This document shows, piece after piece, positions 62,201-64,000 of a DNA stretch of 64,000 nt. Both the position numbers and the translations under genes were made by a program. The notes under the pieces were generated by a model. The model was not told the DNA's origin, did no database searches, and was given only the letters and a program-made list of their open reading frames with translations. The DNA is from Alviniconcha marisindica (Eukaryota; Mollusca; Gastropoda; Provannidae): NCBI GenBank assembly GCA_018857735.1, contig JABMCL010001960.1:763501-827500 (forward strand). The letters are read 5' to 3'. The stretch's first letter is position 1, and each line of letters begins with the position of its first letter.

Positions 62201-62456
62201 CTCTGGGTTCAACACTAAAATTAGTAAAAGAACAATAAAACAAGTACATACTCATCACCATCATCCTCTGCTTCCTGTTGACATTCTAGCAGCAGAGCAT
62301 CCTTGGATTTCCACTGACCCAGTTGGGGACAGTTGCCCACTGCATACATCGCTGCTCCATTATCTACCTGCCCCTTCACGCTCAGTTTCACACGCACAGC
62401 AGACATCTCCTCCATTGGCAAGCAGTGTCACAGTTCATCCAGGAGTCATCAAAAAC
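12689..62456 (-). CDS. GPCPD1: Glycerophosphocholine phosphodiesterase GPCPD1-like gene, 17 coding exons, 658 aa
   Basis: Hydrolyses glycerophosphocholine to choline and glycerol 3-phosphate; the vertebrate family member is cytosolic (family knowledge). Seen: 17 minus-strand exons with AG/GT borders and matching phases give 1977 nt from ATG at 62415 to TGA at 12689-12691. Residues about 5-110 form a CBM20 starch-binding domain; 111-297 a linker region also present in vertebrate GPCPD1; 298-612 the GDPD TIM-barrel domain with HRG 333-335, ENT 348-350, E366, D368, H381, E461 and K463, and VWGE at 586-589. The tail is polar and Ser-rich. Length is close to human GPCPD1 (672 aa), and no key GDPD residue is missing. 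The gene spans about 50 kb because the introns are full of repeats. The 3' end of the transcript is not defined: no AATAAA or ATTAAA was seen on the minus strand in the first kilobase after the stop. Confidence 0.96.
12831..15566 (-). other. Intron 16 of the GPCPD1-like gene
   Basis: Contains a C17 run (13145-13161), a G16 run (13457-13472), a (CA)n array broken once (about 14669-14717), and a local direct duplication of about 200 bp (14905-15030 and 15105-15235, sharing atgcatgttgttttgctgag). No coding region recognised. Confidence 0.6.
15567..15727 (-). CDS. GPCPD1: GPCPD1 exon 16 (end of GDPD domain)
   Basis: Phase 0 to phase 2, acceptor gttgttgcag, donor GACAG|gtaatg. Encodes residues 559-611 with [14 protein letters not shown] and HEVDGIIFD, matching human AKGLVIFCWGDDTND and GVNGLIYDR, the last strand of the barrel. 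Confidence 0.96.
16059..16115. repeat. (GT)n microsatellite
   Basis: About 28 GT units between two retroposon 3' ends; CA repeats in the sense of the GPCPD1-like transcript. Confidence 0.95.
16140..16312 (+). mobile_element. Retroposon 3' end with TTGTA-type tail
   Basis: Ends in ctctacactgagacaataaa followed by gttgtattgtgttgtattg, the usual form of a LINE/SINE 3' terminus with a simple repeat tail. A related diverged copy without the tail lies at about 15905-16050 (shared gtgagccaga). Confidence 0.6.
17876..18011 (-). CDS. GPCPD1: GPCPD1 exon 15
   Basis: Completes Met 513 and encodes [16 protein letters not shown] (human VRQKQNKYPILFLTQG), then a region ending [11 protein letters not shown], equivalent to human PIAMSFAQFENLL. 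Acceptor tgtacag, donor CTG|gtgagt, phase 0. Confidence 0.96.
18094..18452 (-). mobile_element. SINE body lacking the tRNA head (copy C)
   Basis: Shares the tail tttatatagcgctattcact and the body of copy A, but the minus-strand 5' part with the tRNA-like head is absent. 5' truncated. Confidence 0.75.
18520..18675 (+). mobile_element. L2/CR1-like retroposon 3' end
   Basis: tattgtaaagcaccatgagg ... gtatagaaatcttgatttat, then TTA-rich sequence; resembles the 3' ends of L2/CR1-group elements. 5' truncated fragment. Confidence 0.5.
18945..19315. repeat. 15-bp minisatellite (gaccaccctgatgaa), block 1
   Basis: About two dozen units of 15-18 bp with core agaccaccctgatga, preceded by ctacagtggaacccctgatt. 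Intron 14. The same unit reappears at 21415. Confidence 0.9.
19465..20092. repeat. Dispersed repeat, inverted partner of 44098-44670
   Basis: Runs of near identity to the reverse complement of 44098-44670, e.g. tgatgttaagacaatacaca here against tgtgtattgtcttaacatca there, and gcaaagcagaatacttctgc against gcagaagtattctgctttgc. Probably part of the LINE whose 3' coding end follows at 20270. Confidence 0.75.
20270..20790 (+). pseudogene. LINE ORF2 C-terminal fragment
   Basis: The plus strand reads [20 protein letters not shown], then after a stop and in the next stretch [16 protein letters not shown], and [16 protein letters not shown] with the Cys-Cys-His pattern found after the RT domain of many LINEs. 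Stops at 20512 and 20585 show it is dead. Confidence 0.75.
21415..21735. repeat. 15-bp minisatellite, block 2
   Basis: The gagaccaccctgataa unit again, often alternating with gagaccacccaggt so that the effective period is about 30. Intron 14, 2.1 kb from block 1. Confidence 0.9.
21815..22312. repeat. 50-bp tandem repeat, about 10 copies
   Basis: The unit contains gcccttaaaacagggcttcc and actgtggcacttttgcttgg; the period is exactly 50 (cagggcttcc at 21841 and 21891, for example). Units are nearly identical. It ends about 110 bp from exon 14 and directly follows the 15-bp array, so the two may have grown together. Confidence 0.95.
22420..22550 (-). CDS. GPCPD1: GPCPD1 exon 14
   Basis: Phase 0 to phase 2, acceptor atattcag, donor ATCAT|gtgagg. 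Encodes residues 470-512 with [20 protein letters not shown] and [15 protein letters not shown], aligning closely with human STYFDMNLFLDIILKTVLEN and RRIVFSSFDADICTM. Confidence 0.96.
22551..23234 (-). other. Intron 13, upstream part
   Basis: One direct repeat (caaagtcccctctgtt at about 22897 and 22936). Otherwise nothing recognised. Confidence 0.45.
23235..23257. repeat. C23 homopolymer
   Basis: Longest of several C or G runs in the introns; on the transcript strand it is a G run. Confidence 0.95.
23270..23900. repeat. 150-160-bp satellite-like repeat, about 4 monomers
   Basis: Diverged monomers marked by a gtgacctt...aagcaatccaa block, a tcatgataatgtaccac block and a ggttgcaaa...gttcag block, recurring every 148-160 bp (e.g. 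23300, 23448, 23599, 23759). The same family occurs at 33640 and 43800. Confidence 0.75.
24555..24917 (-). mobile_element. tRNA-derived SINE with intact head (copy D)
   Basis: The best tRNA-like head in the window: GGGATAGCTCAGTGGTTAGA, anticodon loop CTTGTGA (Thr), box B GGTTTCAAGTCC. The body matches copy A; the tail agcactattctccactctca is near 24560. Confidence 0.82.
24918..25276 (-). other. Intron 13, proximal to exon 13
   Basis: No feature recognised beyond the exon 13 donor. Confidence 0.4.
25277..25398 (-). CDS. GPCPD1: GPCPD1 exon 13 (catalytic FNIEIK)
   Basis: Phase 1 to phase 0, donor GAG|gttagt. Encodes residues 430-469 including [13 protein letters not shown] and [11 protein letters not shown]461 and K463 are conserved GDPD active-site positions (human VGFNIEIKW). 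Its acceptor lies 12 nt from a roughly 95-nt UG repeat. Confidence 0.96.
25399..25505 (-). promoter_or_regulatory. Long UG-repeat acceptor of exon 13
   Basis: In transcript sense an imperfect UG repeat of about 95 nt is followed by only ttgctttactag before exon 13. No AG dinucleotide occurs in the tract, so the branch point probably lies beyond it, perhaps in the TAAC near 25511. This is the same layout as the (UG)m(U)n element of CFTR exon 9, where repeat length controls skipping (known). Control here is inference. Confidence 0.65.
25506..26889 (-). other. Intron 12, remainder
   Basis: Contains a three-fold imperfect repeat of 50-60 bp with acatttcactcatttaca at about 26365-26520. No coding region recognised. 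Confidence 0.5.
26890..26926 (-). CDS. GPCPD1: GPCPD1 exon 12 (37-nt micro-exon)
   Basis: Found because exons 11 (phase 0) and 13 (entry phase 1) cannot join directly. Acceptor tgttgcag, 37 nt encoding [12 protein letters not shown] plus the first base of Glu 429, donor ATAG|gtaagg. It fills the place of human LTHVTALKSKDRKE. Short and weakly conserved, but splice sites and phase fit exactly. Confidence 0.82.
26927..27861 (-). other. Intron 11, distal part
   Basis: The plus strand is open across 26904-27281 (125 codons), antisense to exon 12, with no recognised homologue; probably chance. AAT-rich SINE-like scraps around 27520-27690. Confidence 0.4.
28400..28500 (+). mobile_element. Retroposon 3' end with CTTGA-type tail
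   Basis: ttgaaggaataaagaagttc followed by ttgacttgacttgactagac. Lies where the left part of the shared element would be expected, so it may have truncated it. Confidence 0.45.
28507..30537. mobile_element. Left-truncated copy of the CCACAGGGTAACCGAC element
   Basis: Homologous over its length to 58780-59718 apart from the Harbinger insertion. The right end gtcggttaccctgtgg (30522-30537) is kept; the left inverted end is gone. Open frames in it are low in complexity and not conserved between copies, so it looks non-coding. Confidence 0.65.
29191..30342. mobile_element. PIF/Harbinger-type transposon, 1152 bp, with CTG target duplication
   Basis: Inverted ends GGGCCTTAACTATGAATC and the reverse complement with one mismatch, flanked by CTG on both sides (29188-29190, 30343-30345). 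The homologous copy at about 59533 has a single uninterrupted ccCTGatgagg, an empty site that fixes the boundaries. No transposase recognised; the 139-codon plus-strand ORF at 29794-30210 has no known match. Non-autonomous. Confidence 0.85.
30538..30756 (-). pseudogene. THAP zinc-finger fragment (Kolobok)
   Basis: ATG at 30756, then [13 protein letters not shown] with the THAP C-x4-C pair, a His-containing middle, and LCSKH as the second C-x2-H pair. A shift near the poly-A stretch (30590s) breaks the frame, after which the sequence stops at the CCACAGGGTAACCGAC element. The AVPTIF end of a THAP domain is missing. Confidence 0.65.
31090..31660. repeat. 62-bp tandem array seeded by the exon 11 donor
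   Basis: Nine units at 31129, 31191, 31258, 31320, 31382, 31444, 31506, 31573 and 31635 (guide base); seven spacings of 62 and two of 67 within rounding. In transcript sense each holds CTGCAGTCTGTGAAG|gtaagc, the 3' end and donor of exon 11, plus an acceptor-like ttctgcttccag. The unit nearest the exon contains the real donor. One unit (31129) has GC in place of GT. Confidence 0.95.
31646..31717 (-). CDS. GPCPD1: GPCPD1 exon 11
   Basis: Phase 0 at both ends, acceptor gtgtacag, donor ATGAAG|gtaagc. Encodes residues 393-416 with [18 protein letters not shown], matching human LFEIPVKELTFDQLQLLK. The last 15 nt and the donor are the seed of a nine-copy tandem array that starts immediately downstream. 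Confidence 0.93.
31795..32240 (-). mobile_element. LINE 3' end (weak)
   Basis: Minus-strand [20 protein letters not shown] then stop resembles the C-terminus of LINE ORF2; the following sequence ends in ttgttgttattattataaat. Intron 10. Confidence 0.45.
32819..32835. repeat. C17 homopolymer
   Basis: Within intron 10, next to a segment (32840-32940) that recurs at about 43300-43400 (shared aaaaaactctgggattgaaa). Confidence 0.9.
32970..33065 (-). CDS. GPCPD1: GPCPD1 exon 10 (catalytic E/D and HD)
   Basis: Phase 0 at both ends, acceptor gtttgcag, donor AAA|gtgagt. Encodes [20 protein letters not shown] followed by HD. E366 and D368 are the metal-binding pair and H381 the conserved His of the GDPD fold. 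Confidence 0.97.
33193..33245. repeat. (GT)n microsatellite
   Basis: CA repeat in the sense of the transcript, about 130 nt upstream of exon 10. Confidence 0.95.
33640..34150. repeat. 150-bp satellite-like repeat, about 3 monomers
   Basis: Same family as 23270-23900: blocks such as accatgaccttaaagata, ctgataatgatacatcaaca and gatatgccaccataccaagt recur with period about 130-150. Intron 9. Confidence 0.65.
34260..34314 (-). CDS. GPCPD1: GPCPD1 exon 9 (55 nt, ENT motif)
   Basis: Completes Arg 342 and encodes [18 protein letters not shown] (343-360), matching human VQENTIASLRNAASH. Acceptor ttttag, donor CAT|gtaagt, phase 0. E348 and N349 of the ENT motif are conserved in GDPD enzymes. Confidence 0.95.
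34640..34862. repeat. 39-bp minisatellite, 6 copies
   Basis: Unit containing gttgagtaaggcataaccaa and cagctgcagcc. A period divisible by three leaves the minus strand open as [13 protein letters not shown] repeats. Intron 8, 330 bp upstream of exon 9 in transcript sense. Confidence 0.92.
34863..35410 (-). other. Intron 8, middle stretch
   Basis: Sequence at 35130-35330 recurs at 37830-38000 (shared acatgaatttaatgtatact-like and atagaatcagaacatgcagg-like blocks), a local duplication spanning exon 8. No gene recognised. Confidence 0.45.
35411..35775. mobile_element. Foldback element interrupted by a retroposon
   Basis: The left arm acaagggagttaattaacac (from 35411) runs to about 35488; the homology to the element at 10886 resumes at 35724 with ctcgcctggcatgtgtgtaa. 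The second arm is not seen after about 35775. Confidence 0.7.
35489..35723 (+). mobile_element. Retroposon with TTTGAA-repeat tail
   Basis: 235 bp that split the foldback element. It ends acccttgtgggatgatcaac ... aaatttgaatttgaatttgaa, a simple-repeat tail of the LINE/SINE kind. Confidence 0.65.
36505..36690 (-). mobile_element. LINE fragment related to 41637-43190
   Basis: Matches 42575-42740 over about 170 bp (ctgctggccatt...gacagtgc, acctttcccactc). Intron 8. Confidence 0.6.
36691..37678 (-). other. Intron 8, proximal to exon 8
   Basis: The plus strand is open for 172 codons at 36700-37218, with no homologue recognised and unlike a protein in composition; treated as chance. Confidence 0.4.
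37679..37811 (-). CDS. GPCPD1: GPCPD1 exon 8 (start of GDPD domain, HRG motif)
   Basis: Phase 1 to phase 2, donor AAAAG|gtatgc. Encodes residues 298-341 including [20 protein letters not shown], the signature HRG that opens GDPD catalytic domains (H333, R334, G335). Its acceptor is formed directly by a UG repeat (see 37812). Confidence 0.96.
37812..37836 (-). promoter_or_regulatory. UG-repeat acceptor of exon 8
   Basis: In the transcript about 11 UG dinucleotides run straight into the cag acceptor of exon 8, taking the place of a pyrimidine tract. UG tracts at 3' splice sites are known binding sites for TDP-43-type proteins, as at CFTR exon 9. A role here is inference. Confidence 0.65.
37837..39649 (-). 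other. Intron 7, upstream part
   Basis: Begins with the duplicated segment noted at 34863. Nothing else recognised. Confidence 0.4.
39650..39798 (+). mobile_element. SINE 3' end with ATC tail (copy E)
   Basis: gtacaccacttcggtggata, then ctcgagagcggagaatagtg, ctatataaaagc and (ATC)n. Same family as copies A, C and D but in the opposite orientation and 5' truncated. Confidence 0.75.
40112..40265 (-). CDS. GPCPD1: GPCPD1 exon 7 (linker to GDPD domain)
   Basis: Phase 0 to phase 1, acceptor attccag, weak donor AAAG|gtttgg. Encodes residues 247-297 with [18 protein letters not shown], matching the human GDALPGHVGTACLLSS segment, then [18 protein letters not shown], matching the human PIMSRNSRKTIGKV segment. 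Confidence 0.93.
40802..40882. repeat. Compound microsatellite (GAGT)n-(GTAT)n-(GT)n
   Basis: Short arrays in intron 6, about 150 nt downstream of exon 6 in transcript sense. Confidence 0.85.
41036..41146 (-). CDS. GPCPD1: GPCPD1 exon 6 (linker)
   Basis: Phase 0 at both ends, 37 codons (residues 210-246), acceptor gtgtgtcag, donor CTG|gtgagt. Encodes [16 protein letters not shown], occupying the place of the human region before FDFFEEDLSEH. Confidence 0.87.
41147..41636 (-). other. Intron 5, distal part
   Basis: AT-rich, no feature recognised. Confidence 0.4.
41637..43192 (-). pseudogene. Degenerate LINE: RT C-terminal region and RNase H, split by an insert
   Basis: In minus-strand order: [20 protein letters not shown] (43192 on), [64 protein letters not shown] (RNase H start), then after about 500 bp of unrelated sequence [20 protein letters not shown] and [20 protein letters not shown] (RNase H end). 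Shifts and stops break it. The order is that of Jockey-like elements with a C-terminal RNase H. Confidence 0.8.
41955..42455. mobile_element. Unidentified insert in the LINE
   Basis: About 500 bp separating the two halves of the RNase H region. Not recognised; no clear inverted ends. Both strands are open for about 90 codons. Confidence 0.45.
43193..43799 (-). other. Intron 5, middle stretch
   Basis: Contains a repeat shared with 32840-32940 (aaaaaactctgggattgaaa). No gene recognised. Confidence 0.4.
43800..44095. repeat. 150-bp satellite-like repeat, 2 monomers
   Basis: Same blocks as 23270 (ttggttcatgatgaagcac, tttgcttgcaaaaaaagtcc, ttttgaggagttgtg). Confidence 0.55.
44098..44670. repeat. 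Dispersed repeat, inverted partner of 19465-20092
   Basis: See 19465. Identity is high in several blocks of 20-60 bp over the whole length, in opposite orientation. Intron 5. Confidence 0.75.
44671..45546 (-). other. Intron 5, proximal part
   Basis: The minus-strand open stretch 44864-45232 has no recognised homologue. Nothing else seen. Confidence 0.4.
45547..45645 (-). CDS. GPCPD1: GPCPD1 exon 5 (linker)
   Basis: Phase 0 at both ends, 33 codons, acceptor tgacag, donor TAT|gtaagt. Encodes residues 177-209, a hydrophilic stretch ending NKTAMFYY. This part of the family is poorly conserved; membership rests on phase and position. Confidence 0.85.
45646..46501 (-). other. Intron 4
   Basis: Three imperfect copies of tagcacaaacaccccatgct at about 46330-46425. 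No gene recognised. Confidence 0.5.
46502..46653 (-). CDS. GPCPD1: GPCPD1 exon 4 (linker)
   Basis: Phase 1 to phase 0; acceptor tttctag, donor GTG|gtgagt. Encodes residues 126-176, including [14 protein letters not shown], comparable to the human DSGWLTCQTEIRLRL segment, followed by a basic [12 protein letters not shown] stretch. Confidence 0.92.
46696..46799 (+). CDS. Unrecognised plus-strand ORF, exon A
   Basis: Open from ATG at 46696 for 34 codons plus 2 nt, starting [20 protein letters not shown]. It can be joined, through a GC donor (GAGAG|gcaagt), to exon B with matching phase. Composition is protein-like (amphipathic, Gln/Asp rich). Antisense to GPCPD1 intron 3. The family is not recognised; it could be a nested host gene or the coding part of an old transposon. 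Confidence 0.4.
46954..47137 (+). CDS. Unrecognised plus-strand ORF, exon B
   Basis: Strong acceptor (ttgtttttttcag) and strong donor (ATG|gtgagt) bound 184 nt with one frame open throughout. It reads [20 protein letters not shown], then [20 protein letters not shown] and ending FQRNRRIIM. The entry phase fits exon A. A possible next exon starts at 47213 (tttggtctgcag|TTG) and stops after 14 codons. Function unknown. Confidence 0.5.
47460..47504 (-). CDS. GPCPD1: GPCPD1 exon 3 (45-nt mini-exon)
   Basis: Acceptor tttgtttcag, donor TATG|gtgagt, phase 1 at both ends. Encodes [15 protein letters not shown], aligning with the acidic ESEIIIDDGQFGI stretch of human GPCPD1. Being 45 nt and symmetric, it could be skipped without shifting the frame. 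Confidence 0.9.
47505..48471 (-). other. Intron 2
   Basis: Contains a short (CA)n at 47756-47775. No gene recognised. Confidence 0.5.
48472..48638 (-). CDS. GPCPD1: GPCPD1 exon 2 (CBM20 domain)
   Basis: Completes Asp 55 and encodes the rest of the CBM20 domain, with VWTGTVWLP and a C-terminal [10 protein letters not shown] that matches HKWETHLQPR of the human protein. Acceptor tgtcacag|TGGCAGG. The donor CAG|gtcctc is weak, but it is the only one that keeps phase with exon 3 (phase 1). Confidence 0.92.
48639..50179 (-). other. Intron 1, distal part
   Basis: No gene recognised. A small imperfect GT-rich stretch at about 49185-49205. Confidence 0.4.
50180..50236. repeat. (GT)n microsatellite
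   Basis: About 28 units. Directly follows, in minus sense, the retroposon 3' end entered next. Confidence 0.95.
50275..50400 (-). mobile_element. Repeat end shared with 60440-60510
   Basis: On the minus strand taggaccagcactgaaaaag and aacccatgtatatg, then GT/CA repeats. The plus strand at 60470 has taggaccagcactgaagaag and aacccatatatatg, again followed by GT repeats. Two copies of one retroposon terminus in opposite orientation. Confidence 0.55.
50640..51530. repeat. Region rich in TGAAACNTGCGTT-like motifs
   Basis: Short inverted and direct copies of motifs such as catgaaacacgcgtt and gaaacatgcgttgac are scattered here and again at 59970-60310. Probably the ends or remnants of one element family related to the preceding entry; not resolved. 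Confidence 0.4.
51859..55030 (-). pseudogene. LINE ORF2 (endonuclease, reverse transcriptase, partial RNase H), broken
   Basis: Endonuclease: [63 protein letters not shown] (motif A), [14 protein letters not shown] (B), LFVDDFAL (C). RNase H: only the end, [20 protein letters not shown], remains, followed by a [17 protein letters not shown] motif. Lesions: a frameshift at about 54527, a frameshift soon after motif C (about 53010), a TAG near 52703, and a deletion joining LNYVLKLKH directly to WVPGH near 52450 that removes most of RNase H. Confidence 0.88.
55124..56442 (-). pseudogene. LINE ORF1 (gag-like, zinc knuckles), broken
   Basis: Starts [15 protein letters not shown] at 56442; an in-frame TGA near 56200 is followed by continued homology ([20 protein letters not shown]). 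Zinc-knuckle segments [22 protein letters not shown] and [16 protein letters not shown] follow, with a frameshift between the first two near 55850. A basic, Ser/Pro-rich tail with KMASKGS-like repeats ends the ORF. RNA-binding role by family. Confidence 0.82.
57385..57552 (+). pseudogene. Terminal-exon-like coding fragment with AATAAA
   Basis: After an acceptor-like ttctag the frame reads [30 protein letters not shown], then TGA (57474-57476), then [20 protein letters not shown] and FFTE before TAA. The stop overlaps an AATAAA at 57547-57552. DDIP-stop-VP suggests a lost Trp codon. The pattern resembles C-terminal domains of transposon-linked proteins (weak memory). The upstream exons are not identified. 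Confidence 0.5.
58051..58297 (+). pseudogene. THAP zinc-finger fragment (Kolobok)
   Basis: ATG at 58051 opens [14 protein letters not shown] (C-x4-C). After a one-base shift near 58113 the THAP core continues: [17 protein letters not shown], then [19 protein letters not shown] and GFASKWNL, with a second shift in between. It stops at 58295 just where the next element starts. DNA-binding role by family; not functional. Confidence 0.75.
58304..59718. mobile_element. CCACAGGGTAACCGAC element, complete, 1415 bp
   Basis: Inverted ends of about 50 bp: CCACAGGGTAACCGAC plus ...agtttgaatctcca...ggatgaagct on the left, and the reverse complement at 59655-59718. Homologous to 28507-30537. Includes four loose copies of acaaatgcctgtggcaaag at 58450-58580. 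No clear target-site duplication and no transposase; non-autonomous. Confidence 0.7.
59940..61219 (-). other. Intron 1, middle stretch
   Basis: Contains the gaaacatgcgttac-type motifs (59970-60310), the retroposon end at 60440-60510 and a short GT run at 60524-60540. No gene recognised. Confidence 0.45.
61220..61282 (+). mobile_element. Retroposon 3' end with TTCTGA tail
   Basis: ttgtaaacttgtactgggac and aataaatattctgattctga(ttctga). A common form of LINE/SINE terminus. Confidence 0.6.
61283..62251 (-). other. Intron 1, proximal to exon 1
   Basis: AT-rich; nothing recognised. Confidence 0.4.
62252..62456 (-). CDS. GPCPD1: GPCPD1 exon 1 (first coding exon; start of CBM20 domain)
   Basis: The acceptor follows a long pyrimidine tract ending ...tactgccag at 62457, so this is not the first transcribed exon. 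It carries 41 nt of 5' UTR, then ATG at 62415 (residues begin MEEMSAVRV). An in-frame TGA 15 nt upstream fixes the start here or at the second Met (62406). The product includes a GNCPQLGQW motif typical of CBM20 domains. Donor GA|gtatgt, phase 2. Two short upstream ATGs precede the start (see separate entry). Confidence 0.93.
62416..62456 (-). promoter_or_regulatory. 5' UTR segment with two upstream AUGs
   Basis: Within the 41 nt before the chosen start there are two other ATGs. One opens a 4-codon ORF (MTPG, then stop). The second opens a 16-codon ORF in another frame that runs over the main ATG and ends inside exon 1. Overlapping uORFs generally lower initiation at the main start (known principle); an effect here is inference. 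Confidence 0.6.
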
Positions 62457-62668
62457 CTGGCAGTAGTAAAACAGAAAACAGAACAAGAAAGAAAGATGAT
62501 CAACTGGGTCTTATTTCACAGTTCTCTTTTGCACCATCTTCATCAGTGACACCATGAGCACGACCTCGCATCTCAGTCCAGCCTAGAACATCGCAGTTGT
62601 GGCACAATTTCTAATTTATGAAAGACATTGGCATTAATCTTTATTATAACATAAGCACACACACAGCA

Positions 62669-62714
<46 letters not shown>

Positions 62715-64000
62715 CCACACACCCACACACCCACACACACATTATATATAATACACACACTAGCAAACAATGTCACTAACACAAATATATAATAAATTAT
62801 TAATGTTCTGCTTAACTAAGATTAAGAACAATAAATTAATCAGTTGACCTAATCTGACACTAGCACTACTAGTAGTATTTATAAGTAAGTGTACTAATAC
62901 AGTAATAGTAATACTATACATGTATACACTAGACTTATTCTGCATGATTCCAATGTATGCACTTTTGGTGTACCTACTTTTGCAGATCTGACTGTCTGAT
63001 CAGTGATACCAGTAGTAGTACAATAGCTCTTTTTCATCATCAAAATTGGGCTTGGATTTTGGAGATAAAATATTATTTGAACTTATAATTAGAAAGGCCA
63101 GAAGATAAAAATATGGCCATTGATAGTTCTGTTACACTTTACAGTAACAGTACACTAAGGTCAAAATGGGAATGCCTAAAAGTAAAACTTCTAACTAGGC
63201 AATTCCTATAATTAAATCCCAGGTTTGATCAGGCATTACCAAATACCAGGAATGCCCAGAAAGGTTTAGTCATTCTTGTTAAATGACTAAAAACATTAGT
63301 GACCAAGGCTTCACTGACTGCCTGAATTAAATGTTAGTCAAACTGGGAACTATCTAGACAAATGATAATATTATAGTTATACTGCTGATACTTTGCGATA
63401 CTGATAGTGCCAGAGAGACCAAGATTTCCCAGATTGTTACAGTCATTTTTACTGTTACAGTTAAATTAGTCAAACTGGGAAAAATATATTAACTTGATTA
63501 ACCGACATGTTCTCAGTCATCTATGTTGTTTTCTTTGTCTTTGCTGAGCTAGATATTTCTTGTTCAACTGCTTGAGACTTGAGTGGAGTTTTCTAAAACA
63601 AAGGTATGTTAAACAGTGTGGTTTACTGTTTAGTCTGCTTTTGGGTATGTTTAGTCTGCTTTTGGGTATGTCACTTGTTAGTTTTACATACCTTTGTTTT
63701 CATTTAATTAATATTTAACTTGCTATAACTGTACACATTTACACCCATACTGAGAAATGTACTGCACAAATTTTTTTCTCAAAAAGTGTACACAGCGAGT
63801 TATGTCCATATTGAAAAATATAAAATACCTCTTTACTGATTTACTGACACTAGTCTTAAATTAAAAGACAATGTCAAATTGTATTTTGAGGTTTTGTGAA
63901 TTTTACAATATAAGTTTAATAGTAAACTGCTTAAGACTTAACAATAACACTATAACACTTAACAGTCCTTGTAATGGTAATTAATATAATAACAATACTA
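62457..64000 (-). other. Presumed 5' UTR intron of the GPCPD1-like gene
   Basis: Upstream of an acceptor, so at least part is intronic. Includes a compound (CT)n-(CA)n microsatellite at about 62670-62755 and a direct repeat gtttagtctgcttttgggta at about 63627 and 63649. No first exon, CpG-rich block or promoter was recognised. Confidence 0.5.

Overview
The window is animal genomic DNA: AT-rich, full of introns, simple repeats, LINE and SINE debris and TIR transposons, with no prokaryotic-type coding. The gene and the repeat families suggest a lophotrochozoan, most likely a gastropod mollusc; the species-level guess is inference from remembered family resemblance.

One host gene dominates. Reading the minus strand by hand gave 17 coding exons between 62415 and 12689, all bounded by AG/GT and all in compatible phases. 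They sum to 1977 nt, that is 658 residues plus a stop. The protein is a glycerophosphocholine phosphodiesterase of the GPCPD1/GDE5 type: an N-terminal starch-binding (CBM20) domain in exons 1-2, a linker in exons 3-7, and the GDPD phosphodiesterase domain in exons 8-16 (HRG at 333-335, E366, D368, H381, E461, K463). Length and domain order match the human protein (672 aa). The first coding exon begins at a strong acceptor (62456), so the promoter and first 5' UTR exon lie upstream, probably beyond 64000.

Layout, left to right. 1-3420: two blocks of a 30-bp minisatellite separated by duplicated LINE fragments. 3421-12688: 3' flank of the gene with SINEs, microsatellites and a foldback element. 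12689-62456: the gene. Its introns hold nearly everything else: three minisatellites in intron 14; a 150-bp dispersed satellite in introns 5, 9 and 13; a 62-bp array made from the exon 11 donor region in intron 11; a Kolobok-type THAP transposon with a Harbinger insertion in intron 11; a foldback element split by a retroposon in intron 8; a degenerate LINE in intron 5; two plus-strand exon-like ORFs in intron 3; and, in intron 1, a full-length 5.3-kb LINE with a 10-bp target-site duplication followed by a second Kolobok element. 62457-64000: 5' UTR intron or upstream sequence with no recognised gene.

The points most worth a second look concern splicing of this one gene: UG repeats sit directly on the acceptors of exons 8 and 13, and exon 11's donor has been amplified into a nine-copy array whose every unit looks like a small exon. 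Also notable are the antisense spliced ORF in intron 3 and the same TIR element found inside two different THAP coding regions.
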